Origin: Pyxicephalus adspersus
Taxonomy: Eukaryota > Chordata > Amphibia > Anura > Pyxicephalidae
DNA length: 64,000 nt
NCBI RefSeq assembly: GCF_032062135.1
Contig: NC_092858.1
Span: forward strand, 167,286,875 to 167,350,874
Direction of reading: 5' to 3'
The notes under the pieces are model-generated. The model was not told the origin of the DNA, made no database searches, and saw only the letters and a list, made by a program, of their open reading frames with translations. Made by a program: the position numbers and the translations under genes. Positions 1 through 11,409 of this stretch are shown here, in pieces (position 1 is the stretch's first letter; each line of letters starts with the position of its first letter).

Positions 1-62
1 AAATTGGCACAGAGTGATCAGAAGGGGATAAATTGGCACATCAGATCAGATCAGAAGGGGAA
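1..62. repeat. short tandem duplication at window start
   Basis: AAATTGGCACA followed by GATCAGAAGGGG occurs twice within 62 bases, with an expanded ATCAG motif in the second copy. The array may continue to the left of the window. Confidence 0.6.
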
Positions 63-400
63 TAATCTTTCAGAATCTTTTTTTTCTAGATTTTCCTCCT
101 TTAAAATTGGATGCGTCTTATACGCCGGAGCGTCTTATACGCCGAAAAATACAGTACCTACACGTGTGTATATATATATATAATGAACACACTAAGGGCC
201 ATGCAGTAATGGAACTCTCACTAATGGGAACTGTGATCTTATTTTCTCCTTTTTTTTGCATGTGGCTGCAGCAAATCATAGCTCGGTTCCCAAAAGCGAC
301 ATGATGCTTTTAGCTGTGTGGATGTTGCCTGAAGATCCGTGCCACAGCCGCATGCAAAACTTTTTGTCCATGGTGCGGTTTACTATGCACCTGGGAACTG

Positions 401-533
401 CAAGGTCCTCTTCTCCTCCTGTGTCACTGTCTGTATCTGTCCGTCATATGCAACCCCTATTTAATGTACAGCGCTGCGTAAAATGTTGGCGCTATATAAA
501 TACAGTTTACTAATAATAATAATAAAAAAATAT
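401..533 (-). repeat. dispersed GCGCTGTACA/TATATAGCGCC element, truncated
   Basis: The reverse complement of the copy at 16.0-16.2 kb: CTTCTCCTCCTGTGTCACTG, then CAACCCCTATTTAATGTACA, GCGCTGCGTAA, GTTGGCGCTATATAAATA and an AATAATAATAAT tail. I associate this high-copy element with ranoid frogs. No coding content. Confidence 0.7.
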
Positions 534-1490
534 ACAAGCTGCACAGTGTAAAGGGCCCCAGATCATCAGACTTCTAAACCTTTTCTTAACACAATTTATC
601 CAGAAGAAGGCAAAAACCCTTTATAAATCATAGTAAAGTTTACTCCGATAGGAAAAAAAATCTTTCTCGATCCCCTAAGGCATTTATATTCTTTGATTCA
701 ACAAAGACATCCTTCCATTCTTCTTATGTTTGGAACTTTTAAATATAAATATCAAGTTGTATGGTGAGAAAATCATTTAGATCACCTTCGACTTTCTTAG
801 AAACTATAAAAAAAAAAACTATAGGGTTATCTAGAACAAACTGTTGGTAAAACTTATTCCACATTTATAAAACTCTTCCTGAAGGTTTAATAATATTTAC
901 TTCACTGTTATATTTATTATGACCAAGCACCCTGTATTTATTGTTTCATAGCAAAGTATAAAGTGATATCAGGATACAACAGTGCTGGAGGCTTTGCTTG
1001 GAAATGGCTAATTGGGATAAGAGAATAATGTGGGGATAGAACAGTATAGATAGATGGATAGTCATTTGACCATGAAGGATGGTTAGTATATTCTGTGCAC
1101 TTTTATTTAGTTCAGCACTTATGCAGTAATATAGAATATATTTATTAATTTATTTTATTTGCACATTAAAGTCATTGAAAAAAGCATTTTATATTAATCA
1201 TTTATAACTTTACATTTCTTTGATGATGATTTAGGCTGTTCATTTAGCATGGATATATTGCAAGGGATATTCCACTTTTATTTATTTATAAAGTTTTCTT
1301 ATTTTATCACATTTTCTTGTAGATTTCCTTGTATGTAATTTAGTATTTTTTTCAAAGTGAACTATCACTACATTCACTAAACTAGGTGTCATTAGTGACA
1401 TAATAAACAGGACGATTAGTATAACATGTAAACTTTTTACAGTTCTCCAAGAAAAATACAAATCCCCTGCCTTCCAAAAAATTCCACTAT
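534..1490. other. AT-rich sequence, nothing recognised
   Basis: No ORF of note, no repeat shared with other parts of the window that I can see, and no RNA gene. Confidence 0.5.
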
Positions 1491-2010
1491 TTGCATAATA
1501 TTATTACACAGTATTTATATAGCACCATCATATTACGCAGCGCTGTACAAGGTGCATAGTCATGTCACTAGCTGTCCCTCAAAGGGGCTCACAATCTAAT
1601 GTCCCTACCATAGTCATATATCATTAATATTATTATTATTATTAATAAACAGGATTTATATAGCGCCAACAGGCAGAGACATCATGTCTGATTTTGTCTA
1701 TTTTATCTCTAAAGTAGGTGGCAATGTCTTGGGCAGAGAAGGATGTTGTGGGGGGAGCAGGTGTGGGGTTTAGGAGGGAGTCAATTGTAGAGAAGAGGTT
1801 AATACAGTCTAAGGTCAATTTTGGGGGGAAGCCAATTAACCTAACTGCATGTTTTTGGAATGTGGGAGGAAACCGGAGAATCCTGAGCAAATCCACGCAA
1901 ACACGGGGAGAACCTGCAAACTCCATGCAGATAGTGTCCTGGATGAGATCTGAACCTGGGAGCCAGAGCTGCAAAGACCAGAGTGCCAACCACTAAGCCA
2001 TACTGTGCTC
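1491..2010 (+). repeat. composite dispersed repeat, interrupted
   Basis: The left part (1497-1625) is TATTTATATAGCACC, TTACGCAGCGCTGTACAAGG and GGGGCTCACAATCTAATGTC. The right part (about 1797-2010) is AAGCCAATTAACCTAACTGC, GTGGGAGGAAACCGGAG, ACGCAAACACGGGGAGAACC, ending near AACCACTAAGCCAT. The same two parts are contiguous in the copy at 24.63-24.96 kb. Here they are separated by a second ATTATT-TATAGCGCC head and a LINE fragment, so the copy was rearranged or invaded. The AAACCCACGCAAACACGGGG core is widespread in fish and amphibian genomes. Confidence 0.75.
1680..1812 (-). mobile_element. LINE ORF2 fragment
   Basis: The minus strand encodes LTLDCINLFSTIDSLLNPTP then APPTTSFSAQDIATYFRDKI. 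The LFST-x-x-SLLNP-proline-rich-FA-x-YF-x-DKI arrangement is characteristic of the segment between endonuclease and reverse transcriptase in fish and amphibian non-LTR retrotransposon ORF2 proteins. Only about 45 codons remain, embedded in the composite repeat. Confidence 0.6.
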
Positions 2011-2714
2011 AGTCCCAACTTGGCAAACTACCTTACACAAAGCCTATATCTGTCCTTGAGCTTATATGCACCCGGGACCCCCACACAAAAGGGGTGATCT
2101 CTGCCTTGTATGACACCTTGGTGAGGAGCCGTTCCTCAGCCCCACTGGATCAGGAAGACTGGTATGGGACACGGTGGCACACTGCAGCATTAACGCGTCT
2201 GCAGCTGAAGCTAATTACAAATAAAAATGCAATGATATATGGTACCTGCCTGCCTAGCAAAGATAAAAGCAAACCAGCAGGATAAATATTTCAGGGCTTG
2301 TCTCACCACAGACACGATGTATCATATTTAAAGGCACTGGACCAGGGGGGTAGTGGGGCAGGCACAGGTGGGAACGCCATGCCCTCACCTAACTGGGCAC
2401 GCCTGCCCACTCCTATTTTGCAAACAAATTCTTTGATGGTCAGTAGCTCGGTCCGCACCCATTTCCTTCTCCTGACACCGTGGGGGATGCACCGGCCATA
2501 GCTGTGGACCAAGTCCCCCATATGCAATTGCAGGATTAGGGTGGGGGGCGGGTTGTCTCTCTGTACACAGGCCCAGACCTGCGATGGGAGAGTGGGCGGG
2601 TTCTGGTATCATGACGTCACTCTGGGGGAAGTTTCTTCTACTTTGAATGACACATAGGCAGGGGTGTAGTAGGGTGGGCACGTCATGGATAGTACCGTGC
2701 CCCCTCTTCTTTTT
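2011..2714. other. unannotated sequence with a G-rich stretch
   Basis: No supported gene. Part of it (about 2500-2650: GATGGGAGAGTGGGCGGGTT, ATCATGACGTCACTC) resembles the interior of the hAT-like element at 5454-5767, so it is probably old repeat. The ORFs here are short and unrelated to known families. Confidence 0.4.
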
Positions 2715-3628
2715 TTTTAAGAATACACCCCTATACTGGACACACATCTATCAAATAGCATACACCTTGGTGGTCCACTACTTCCCCACATGCCCATCTG
2801 AGGCACTACTAGAAACCATCAAGCAGCACCAGCGCTCAATTCAGATTATTGACTTACCTGTTTACATCAGCCAAAATGGTACTAGTGAAGGCCTGGTGGT
2901 CATGAACCTCTACAGTAGCATGGGTCAAACAGAAAATGGCCTGCTTCCTCTCAAATGAAAATATGTGTGCCATATTCACAGACTCCATGAACCGACTCCA
3001 ATGTGTTCGGACCCCTTGGATAGAATACTACATGTCCATGGAATGACACAGCTCGTTAATAACGATATAATCCCCACCTTTCCGAGACCACATCTCCCCA
3101 ATATGGAATCACAATCTATTGCTAGCTGACCTGAACTCCTTCCCTCCCGACCTCACCATCAACCTACCCCCATTCTTCTCTTTCATTTCCTCTCACTGTT
3201 CCCTTTCTCTCTATTCGCTTGTTTTATTTACAATATTCAGAGCACGAAATCTAAACCCTCCTTACTGCACAAGGTGTAGGCTAGGCAGCTACCTCAACGT
3301 GGGGAAGCTTCCCCAGGACTATCGCCTGGACCTGGGAAATGGGATAGCCCAACGTGGGAAAGCTATCACCTCAACCTGGGAAATGGGATAGCCCAATGTT
3401 TGCTAACAATGACATATAATTATGCTACCTGAATGTTATGTTTATCATATCTATGCCTCCCCCCCCCGCCTTGCTCCAATGGAACTGGACTACTTTGGAT
3501 CTCAATTTGTATGGCTAATTGCTATGCACAATGTTCTTGTTGTTACTCTTTTTTTGTACTGCCCTTAAGAAATATTGTGTTTATATACTATTGTTATACT
3601 TGAATAAAAACTTATGGAAATTAAAATG
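2715..3628 (+). mobile_element. probable 3' end of a LINE (L1/Tx1-like)
   Basis: Readable plus-strand fragments include FTDSMNRLQCVRTPWIEYYM, similar in style to the C terminus of L1/Tx1 ORF2 proteins. A T/C-rich 3' UTR follows, closing with TTGAATAAAAACTTATGG. There are several frame breaks and no intact domain. The ending with an AATAAA and no long tail fits frog L1-type 3' ends. An internal ~45-bp tandem duplication (CTGGGAAATGGGATAGCCCA twice, about 3333 and 3378) lies within it. Confidence 0.45.
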
Positions 3629-3648
3629 TATACTTTTTATCTAATTCA

Positions 3649-3958
3649 AGGCTACGTACAAACTGCAATGGTTCTTATCCAAAAATCGGCTCAGGGCTGA
3701 TATTGGACAAGAATCTTGCATGTGTACAGTGCTCATGACTACGGAGATGAACGATCTACTACGGAGATGAACGATCGCAATGCAAGTGAAGGGGAGAGAG
3801 CACAGCGGGGTGCTGCTTTTTCGTTTCCCCCCCTCCCCCCTTCATAGAGCAGAACAGCGCTGTATGTACAGCACTCATTCATGGATCGTGCGTTGTTTGT
3901 CGTTGGATCATGAAAGATCCTTTCTAACGACAATTATTGCACATGTATACGTAGCCCT
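3649..3958. mobile_element. GGCTACGTA terminal-inverted-repeat MITE, copy 1
   Basis: Starts AGGCTACGTACA and ends TACGTAGCCCT, its inverse. Near the right end, ATTGTCGTTAGAAAGGATC (in reverse) matches the left end of the copy at 17.5 kb. The interior has CAGCGGGGTGCTGC and a C-rich tract. No transposase. Confidence 0.65.
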
Positions 3959-4170
3959 ACACATTTGTGTGATCACATTTCTGATCAAAATAGCGGTTTT
4001 CTTTTTTTTTTAACATTTTTTTTGTCTGGACTATATAAAATAAAACAATTTTCAAGATAGTATCACTATAGAAATGAAAAAAAATTGTATTATCTTAATA
4101 TTTTATGAAATTGTAAAGTGATTGCTGCATAAACAATCTCATTGCAGACAAATAAGCATTGTTCTAGTCC

Positions 4171-4336
4171 AAGACTGTTAGGGCTCAATTTATAAAACAG
4201 GCAATCTGACATTCCCTGAAACATTCCCTCATGGGGATCTACCAGGTCCATGTGTTCCCATAGCAGTAACCGATATCCACCAGCGAATGTTTGAGTGAAT
4301 GTCAGATTCCTGGGTATACAAATTGAGCTCTGTGTG
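4171..4336. mobile_element. palindromic MITE, GGGCTCAATTTATAAA family, copy 1
   Basis: Left GGGCTCAATTTATAAAACAG with CTGACATTCCCTGAAACATT; right AATGTTTGAGTGAATGTCAG and TACAAATTGAGCTC form a long imperfect hairpin around CCAGGTCCATGTG. A second copy is at 19.59-19.74 kb. Confidence 0.65.
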
Positions 4337-4621
4337 TCTTTATGTGAACACTTCAAAGTAAGTCACAATTCTTAGTAATAAATATATTACTGTGATATGA
4401 AATATTAAGATGTGACAATGAGCTTGTCTGGCCTTACAGCGGATTCTTTACTGGAATGTATGAACAATAGAGAGAAGAAGGAAATGTAGCAATGCCCTGG
4501 GGATGGGAAGTCATCAAAGAAAAAAGAATGGCTAACACTCCATTGTAGTGCTGTATTGTGGTCAATTGTCAAAAGTGCACAGAAATCACAATAGTAAATG
4601 CTATTTATTCAAGCGAATAAA

Positions 4622-4841
4622 TGGGCCTAACTTAATAACGTTCCCTGGGACTGAATAATATAGACTATCATTGGTGAACCTGGGTTATCCAACAAACCTG
4701 AAAGAGATATCTTAAAAACATTTTCTATTATTTGGCAAATGTTTTCAATCATTGACCAAATCCATCCCAGGTTTGCTAGATCACCCAGGCTCTCTCATGC
4801 TCATCTTCTCCAATCTTGGAGAGCTTTAATAATTCAGACCC
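4622..4841. mobile_element. palindromic MITE, CTCTCCAAG family, copy 1
   Basis: The left arm has TAGACTATCATTGGTGAACC and GGTTATCCAACAAACCTG; the right arm has CAGGTTTGCTAGATCACCCA, CATCTTCTCCAATCTTGGAG and AGCTTTAATAATTCAG. The left end is degraded. The arms are inverse of each other around a TTTGGCAAATGTTTTCAATC centre. Confidence 0.75.
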
Positions 4842-4935
4842 AATTTAAATTGAAATTACAGGGAAATTATTTAATAATGTGTCTTCCGATTGATTTTTTT
4901 GGTGATGTCACAACATCATCAAAGGCCATCACATA

Positions 4936-5115
4936 ATAATTTTATTATATATTTTTTATATTATTATATTTTTTCATATTTACATTTTTAATTTTATTTT
5001 TATATTTTAAATTATAGTTTTATTATATTTTTGTATTGTATTATATTTTGATATATATATTTTTTAATGATACTTATATATTTTTTCATATTATATAAGT
5101 ATTTTATATCAAAAA
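4936..5115. repeat. low-complexity A/T tract
   Basis: Almost pure A/T sequence of ATATTTT and TTATTATAT words over about 180 bases. Confidence 0.85.
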
Positions 5116-5334
5116 TAGCAAACGATTCATTACTTATACTAATGGTGAACAATTCTTGGAGGTTTGGAGGCCTTATTCTTTAAGGTCTTCGTTCAAGCAC
5201 TTTCATTTGTAGGGTGGCAACGTTTCGCTCTTTGTACTCCTGTGTTGCCCCCCTTGTCATATGGACCTGCAATGGAGACTACACATCAGCCTTTCTCCAC
5301 CTCTTTAACATGGGGAAACTCTTGACTTGCAGAT

Positions 5335-5800
5335 CTTCAGAGACCCCTGCTATAATTCCTATATCCACGGCTCAAACTACATGGGGTGTAAAATGAGAAG
5401 AACGTCTCCTACATTGGTCACATTGATCAAGGAACCCCTAGCACCATCTGGAGCAGCCGTCGCCAATCATTTTGGTCCCACGGACAAGTAAAATTACCGA
5501 CTCCTGACTGCGCATGCACAGGGAGCCGGGTGTCAATAAAAGGGGAGGAACCTCCCCCATAGTGACATCATAACACCATAACCCCGCCCACTCTGCCATC
5601 ACAGATCTGAACCTGGAGAATGGGCGGGTAATGTCGTGAAACACAACCCGCCCACTTCCCTGAGCCAGGGATTTGCATGGGGTACGTGGTCCGTGACTCT
5701 GGCCGGTGTGTTCCCCTGACAGGGTCCTTCTCCGAACCCTGCTTGAACCACAGTTTGGCGACCACTGCTCTGGAGGAACCCTGTTTGAGAAACACTGCTA
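5335..5800 (+). repeat. GGAACCCCTAGCA-type dispersed repeat, split by a hAT-like insertion
   Basis: The left part (CCTGCTATAATTCCTATATC ... CAAGGAACCCCTAGCACCA) and right part (GAGGAACCCTGTTTGAGAAA, CACTGC) match one contiguous repeat seen at 44.45-44.75 kb and partly at 52.2-52.44 kb. The interruption coincides with the 5454-5767 element. Confidence 0.55.
5454..5767. mobile_element. hAT-like non-autonomous element (314 bp)
   Basis: Terminal inverted repeats: left CAGCCGTCGCCAATCATTTT, and the right end read in reverse is CAGTGGTCGCCAAACTGTGG. The flanking 8-bp direct repeats ATCTGGAG (5446-5453) and CTCTGGAG (5768-5775) match at 7 of 8 positions, as expected for hAT. The interior has GGCGGG/CCCGCC blocks and no transposase. 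Confidence 0.75.
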
Positions 5801-7121
5801 CACATTGTGCAATCATGATCTACTGTTGTGACCACAAGGAACCCACTCTAAGAAATGCCATGCAACCCGGGATGATGTGTGTTCATCTTTTAGCACTGTG
5901 ACCCCCAAAGTCCAAAACACAAGCAGATTTTCTATATAAAGCAGTTTATTGTCCTACAGCCATGACATCTAAATTATACAACATTTCTGTTTCACATCAT
6001 ATACAATAAAAACAACCACAGCCAATCATGTTTACATTGATGATTTTTATTGGTTTAGATAATTGAATTACTTAAATAATAATTAGTATTGTTGCTTTAG
6101 ACAAAGAATTTTCTTTCTCTGCTGAGACTTCTATAAAAGCTGCCGTAACTGTAACACATCTCTGATTAGTGTTAGGTCGTGGTTAAAAAAAAATTGAACT
6201 AAACAATGTTACAGAGTACGTACAAAATGTAGTGGTCCATAAAAACAGAGAAGGTACATTTGGGGGGTTTTTGGTTCCAGCATAGAGTTGGTCCATGTAA
6301 AAGGCACAGATTCCAGAAATAAGGCCAAGAGATGGAACACTGGTTATCCCAAACTAGTCCATGAATCTCAGCAGTGCATAGGGTTAAAGAGCAATAAATC
6401 AATCAAGAAATTCATTTCGGATTTTTATACAACCCTTCTCAGCCAGGGCCACCAACAGTGAGTTTACAAGAGGTACTTCCGTACCAGTTTGTGATCAAAA
6501 GTGTTAGAGTTTTGCAATGCTGGAACTTTTAGACATGGCATAGGGGGGGCCAGGAAATTTATTTGGCATGGAGCCCTGAAATTTTTGATGGCAACCCTGG
6601 GCTGTCCAATGGGAATCACCATTGCATAACTTCCAATCATGCTTCAGGGCATGTGAGCAAGGCTGGAATGGGATTGGAGAAAGAGAATGTCATCAGAACC
6701 AGGAACACCTGCTCTTTTCACATTTAAAAAGTGAAGTTCCGAAGTTTGGAGTATTTTGGTGGGTAGATTGGGTTTCCTAAACTAGATTTAATGCAGAATT
6801 TATTTATTCACTTTGACAAACTGTGTATCTGTCAAATGATCTGTAATGCTGTAATGCCTGCAAGTTCAGTGACCACACTTTTATCCACTGCAATTAGGCA
6901 ATATAACTTAGTCACTGATCCACACCCAAGCATTTGTTGTTTAATTCCTCACTACATTGATGTACATACATGGCCCAGAGGAAGCGGAGCTGAATACTAT
7001 GATGTGTGTCGGCAAATGCTTCATAACAAGTATAAGGTATAAGAGGATTATATTTTGTGGTTTAATAACCACATATGGTGAAAATATTAAGTGCTGGGGG
7101 AAACCTCCTTTAAAGATTATA

Positions 7122-7168
<47 letters not shown>

Positions 7169-8371
7169 ATTGTTTGGAAAAACCAGTGCTCATGTCTTAT
7201 GTCTTTCTACCAGTAAACAATATACTGCAATAATAAAGGTACTAAAATGACATTTAAAAATTGGGATATTTGGTCTTGATCCAGCATTACAAAAATGATA
7301 GACATATCTAACAACAGAACATTTTATCAAATCCAGGGTTCATTTAACACCAGGGTCCTTAATACAAATCCCCTACAAAAAAGGCAGCTGTAGGAAAAAA
7401 TGTTCTAAAATATACTTAAAGCCAACATTATGATCCTTCTGGTGAGATCCAGAGAACAGCAAGGATCACAACTGTCGGGTGAAGGTGATTTGGGGTATTA
7501 GGTTCCTACAATCTTACCAGAAGGATGGTGACATTTCCCTCTGAAGTGGCAGATGTGAGGGTAAAGGCTAATACATTTATGTTTCAAAGGGTTAAATGTA
7601 GGGATTTTGTATAGGAGAGGGGCCCTGATGTTGATAATCCTTTTTCTCTGCGCAAAAAACAGTCTCAAGATTCTAAAAAGGCCAACAGAGCTAATTTCAA
7701 CAGTCATTCAACAGGGACGCTATTCACACTGCCTGATATACAGATAACCACTAGGGGGGTATCAACTGAATCCTACATGAAATACTTTTATTTACCAATG
7801 TCGGAGCACACATCAAAAACATTCTTTAGTTTCTGATCAAGACCTGGATCAAAGAAGGCACTCTGCATTTGCAACTAGAACTAGTAAATTTTGCACAGTT
7901 CACTAAAAGGTGCCTTTGACATTCAGTTGACTTTCTTTTGACCTGCTTCTAACCTGCATACACCTGGTTTAAGGCTGGTCATTTTGCATTAGTTCCAACA
8001 TTTAGCATAGGGGAAAATATACACCTGATAAGCCCTTATTTAGGAATAAAAAGGTCAAAATAATGAATAAAAATTAAAAAAAAAAAAGGTTTCGCCAAAA
8101 TTTTGGTAAGCATTGTAAAATTTTTTACAAATTTCACCATTCGAGTGAAATCAAATGGGAAGGATACAAGGGTGCAAAGTTCTTTAGAGGCTAAAAAAAA
8201 GAGCAGATTGTGTTTCTCGTGAGTAAATTTCATAGGTGTTGCCAAACCCTGATAAACTAATGAAATAAATGTGAAGATAGACACAAAAGAGGGATTTTTT
8301 GGCAAGTAAAGTTGTATGTAATTTACTGTGTTTGCAATAGGGCACTGCTTAGGGTCCAACAGGTACCACAT
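5801..8371. other. downstream intergenic sequence
   Basis: No gene supported. It holds the AT microsatellite near 7.14 kb. A 111-codon hydrophobic minus-strand ORF (8036-8371) starts with ATG but is AT-rich and resembles no family I know. The remaining sequence shows nothing I can name. Confidence 0.45.
7117..7166. repeat. (AT)n microsatellite
   Basis: About 50 bases of alternating AT with one G interruption. Confidence 0.95.
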
Positions 8372-8800
8372 ATTTTGTATACGTGTGACAGGTGTTTATC
8401 CGGCCCGTTTCGCCTACTCTAAGCTTTATCAGGGGTATTGTCACGCTTGCAGAGGTATAGTGCTAGAAAGCATATATTCCAGGGTAAGATGGTAAAAGTA
8501 TGTGGTGGTGCCCCCCCACCTTGCCAGGTCTTTTTGAAGGGGGGAGGGAGATCCTGAAGAGATATTCAAACCTCACCACCTACTGGCAATCTATCTGCAA
8601 TTCAACAAATACACAGGCAACCATCAAAAAAACATTCCCCCCCACCCCTCCAAAAAGTCCTGTCAAGGTCCCTATTTATGGGCTGGCACCACCACACATT
8701 TTACTACATACTATACCTCTGCAAGCGTGACAAAACCCCTGAGGAAGCCTAGAGTAGGAAAAACGCGGTGGGTAAACATCCTGTCACGCGTATGCAAAAT
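8372..8800. mobile_element. non-autonomous element with ~85-bp inverted termini
   Basis: Left ATTTTGTATACGTGTGACAG, CCTACTCTAAGC, TTGTCACGCTTGCAGAGGTA; the right end reads in reverse ATTTTGCATACGCGTGACAG, CCTACTCTAGGC, TTGTCACGCTTGCAGAGGTA. The interior is C-rich with no ORF of interest. Confidence 0.75.
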
Positions 8801-11342
8801 TTGATTAAAAACTAAAAACATGCAGGACTATGTGGGGTACCTATTGGAACCCTACTTCCTTGGCAAAAATGTGCTAGCTGCTTGATTGTCTGGAGCTAAA
8901 TTCTTTGGCCAATGATATATGATTGTCTGTATATATATATGTGATTGTTTCCTTACAATGACTTATTACAAATACATTTTCTTGTCTATCTTTCACATTG
9001 TTTGCAAAGTTCTTTAAATAACTCCTAAAGATTACAGAAGTTTTTTTTAACTATCCTAGACCTGTTCTTGTGCCCAAAAAAATGGCCCAGTCTTTTTTTT
9101 CACAGAAAATACCAAAAAAGTAGAAAAAGTATAAAACTGATGATCAAATATAAAAAAAGGACTACAAAGAAATCTACATGAAGTAAACTAAACTACCCTA
9201 AACCATAAAAAACACAGCTTATAAATCTGGGAACAAAGTTTGACTAAGCAGCTGGTGATGAATATGGTACATATGCTGCAAAATCATTATAACAAAACTG
9301 TTCTGGTCATCTATAATACATTGCTAGTAGCTTCTAGTGAAAAGACAGGGTGTTATTTCAATGACTGCTGCTGTGCAGAACTGGGTCAGCCATTTGGCAA
9401 ACTAGGAACCTAGAGCCTGGTGGACATCCATGAGGCCATCTATGGAACCAATGGTCAAAACAGTGGATTTTCCTGTTGCTTTAGAAAGTGGTGGTGGGGG
9501 GTATTTTTAGGTAGTTAGTGTAGTTGTATGATGGCCCAATGCCAATATATTAATTCAAGTGGTTACTCTGTGCCTAATGGAGTGTTTTTCCCCTGGGGAA
9601 CCCCTAAAATATTTTCAGTTCTCAGGTAACACCTGATAAAATGAATTTATTGGGTGTCAGTGCAAAAAAAGTTTGCTAAATTGGTGTCCAGTGAAAAGAA
9701 TGCTCCCTTATACCACCTTTAAATACATCAGAAACATCATGAGTGTCATCAATTGGGCTGTATGAAATGTTGGCCCTAGAACTATGCAGGCATCATCAAA
9801 TAGGAGGTCAATTGGACATAGTTCCAGGAACCCCTAGCAAACCATGGAGGAACCTAGCTGAGAATGGCTGGTCTAATGCAGATTCTGGAGGAACCATGGA
9901 GTTCCATTGAGCCCTGCTTGGAAATAACTGGCCTAATGCATACCTTTATCCAGGGAAATTGAATAAATGGGGAGGAGAGGGAGGCTGCTATCCTGTCAAG
10001 GGGTCTATTCTGACTCTTCTGCTAGCAGGTGAATATGATGCACCTTGATTTGAGTATGGTCATGCTAACTTGGTCATGAACTATAGCACCAAAGAGTTAA
10101 ATAGAATAGGACATTATAGATGATTGCCTTCAGCTGGAATTTGTTGTTCATTGCTCATATACAGTAATGACGGGGGAATAAAAGGTATTAGAGTAATACT
10201 AGTTTCAGAGCACAGATATGATTCAAAATTGGAATCAAGCTTATCACCCATCATGTTTACATTTAAAATGGACTTTAAATTATAAAGTCAATCTGGTGCC
10301 TACATCCTCATAACTGAATACCTGAAGATCTCGGGCACTGCTAGTCTCAGGAGATTTGGTGATATCACTATCACCCTGCTCACTGTTATCCTTGCTGGAG
10401 GCTTTGGTAATGGGCAAGATGGTGGGCACCACATGGAGACACAGTGAAGAACAAGGCATGGCAAGTCATAAGCCACAAGGAGACCACAGGCCACGGTGGT
10501 AATTAGTCCTTTGCCCTCTATGTCCCTTTTTTTGTGTACATTTTCCAAAGTCAAACTTTACGATCATGCAGAGCTTGTATAGTAAACTGCCCCGTTACTC
10601 AATTTTTTTTGGACACAGTGTGATTTTCTCAATTGCCTTTCAACAAACAAAAGCAATGCCAAGTAAACCATAACATGGTTCTACAGAACCTATTTTCAAG
10701 GGATAACTTACATATATCTTAAGGGACATTATATCTAAATTATTAATAAAACTGCAGCCTGTTGATAAACAAGAATTGTCTATCACAAATTTAAAGTTGC
10801 AATGTTACAAAAACAAAAATTGTTCTGGACCCTAAATGAAAGCATGAGATGAAATTCTAAACAGGAACAACACATGACACTATAAATTTGGTCTTGGGCT
10901 TTTATAAGTTGTTGAAAGTGTTTTACTTTTCAATAAATTGATTGTATATTCCCAAATGCCACAGATACATGTTTAAAAAAAATGAGATGGGCATCTTGGT
11001 CAATATAAAATAAAAACACATAATGCAAACTACAGTCTACATCTGAATTGCCATGCTAGGCCAAGCTTATTGTATTGCATACAAACTGCATTCTAAGTAC
11101 TAATGGTTCATATTGTAAACATCAAGCATACAGAGTTTAAATTCAAGGCCACAACTTTTTTTGTTTTTTATGTCTTAAAAGTTTCAACATGTCCCTTCTG
11201 TGTTTCTTTGGTTGGCCGAGCTCAACTCGTAGTGTATAAATGCATAACTTATATAATTATATAAAAATGAAAAATACCATTGACTTGTATACTTCAACCT
11301 GACGAACGCACAGCGTTCGCGACTCAAAATAAAACTGGCGCC
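8801..11342. other. sequence between downstream repeats and the erg 3' end
   Basis: No gene supported. 9575-9905 has GGGGAACCCC and CAGGAACCCCTAGCAAACCA words of the GGAACCCCTAGCA repeat family. The 84-codon minus-strand frame at 10300-10554 has no recognisable family. It could still be part of a longer erg 3' UTR. Confidence 0.45.
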
Positions 11343-11409
11343 TGCTTATAAAAAAACAACAACGAAAGTTCAGATTATAGCAAACGAGGGAACTTACTTT
11401 ATATTTAAT
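11343..11409 (-). terminator. candidate erg polyadenylation site
   Basis: On the minus strand ATTAAA (11409-11404) is followed at about 11366-11343 by TTTCGTTGTTGTTTTTTT. A hexamer plus a GU/U-rich downstream element at this spacing is the usual poly(A) arrangement. The hexamer is the common variant rather than AATAAA. This is inference only; no transcript evidence is available. Confidence 0.35.

Noticed and set aside
8036..8371. 111-codon minus-strand ATG frame rich in Phe, Leu and Ile
   Set aside because: The hydrophobic look follows from A/T-rich sequence. No domain or neighbour supports a gene.
10300..10554. 84-codon minus-strand frame with cysteine-rich stretch
   Set aside because: It falls between the probable erg 3' end and repeats. 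I tested both strands by eye for olfactory-receptor or channel-like motifs and found none.
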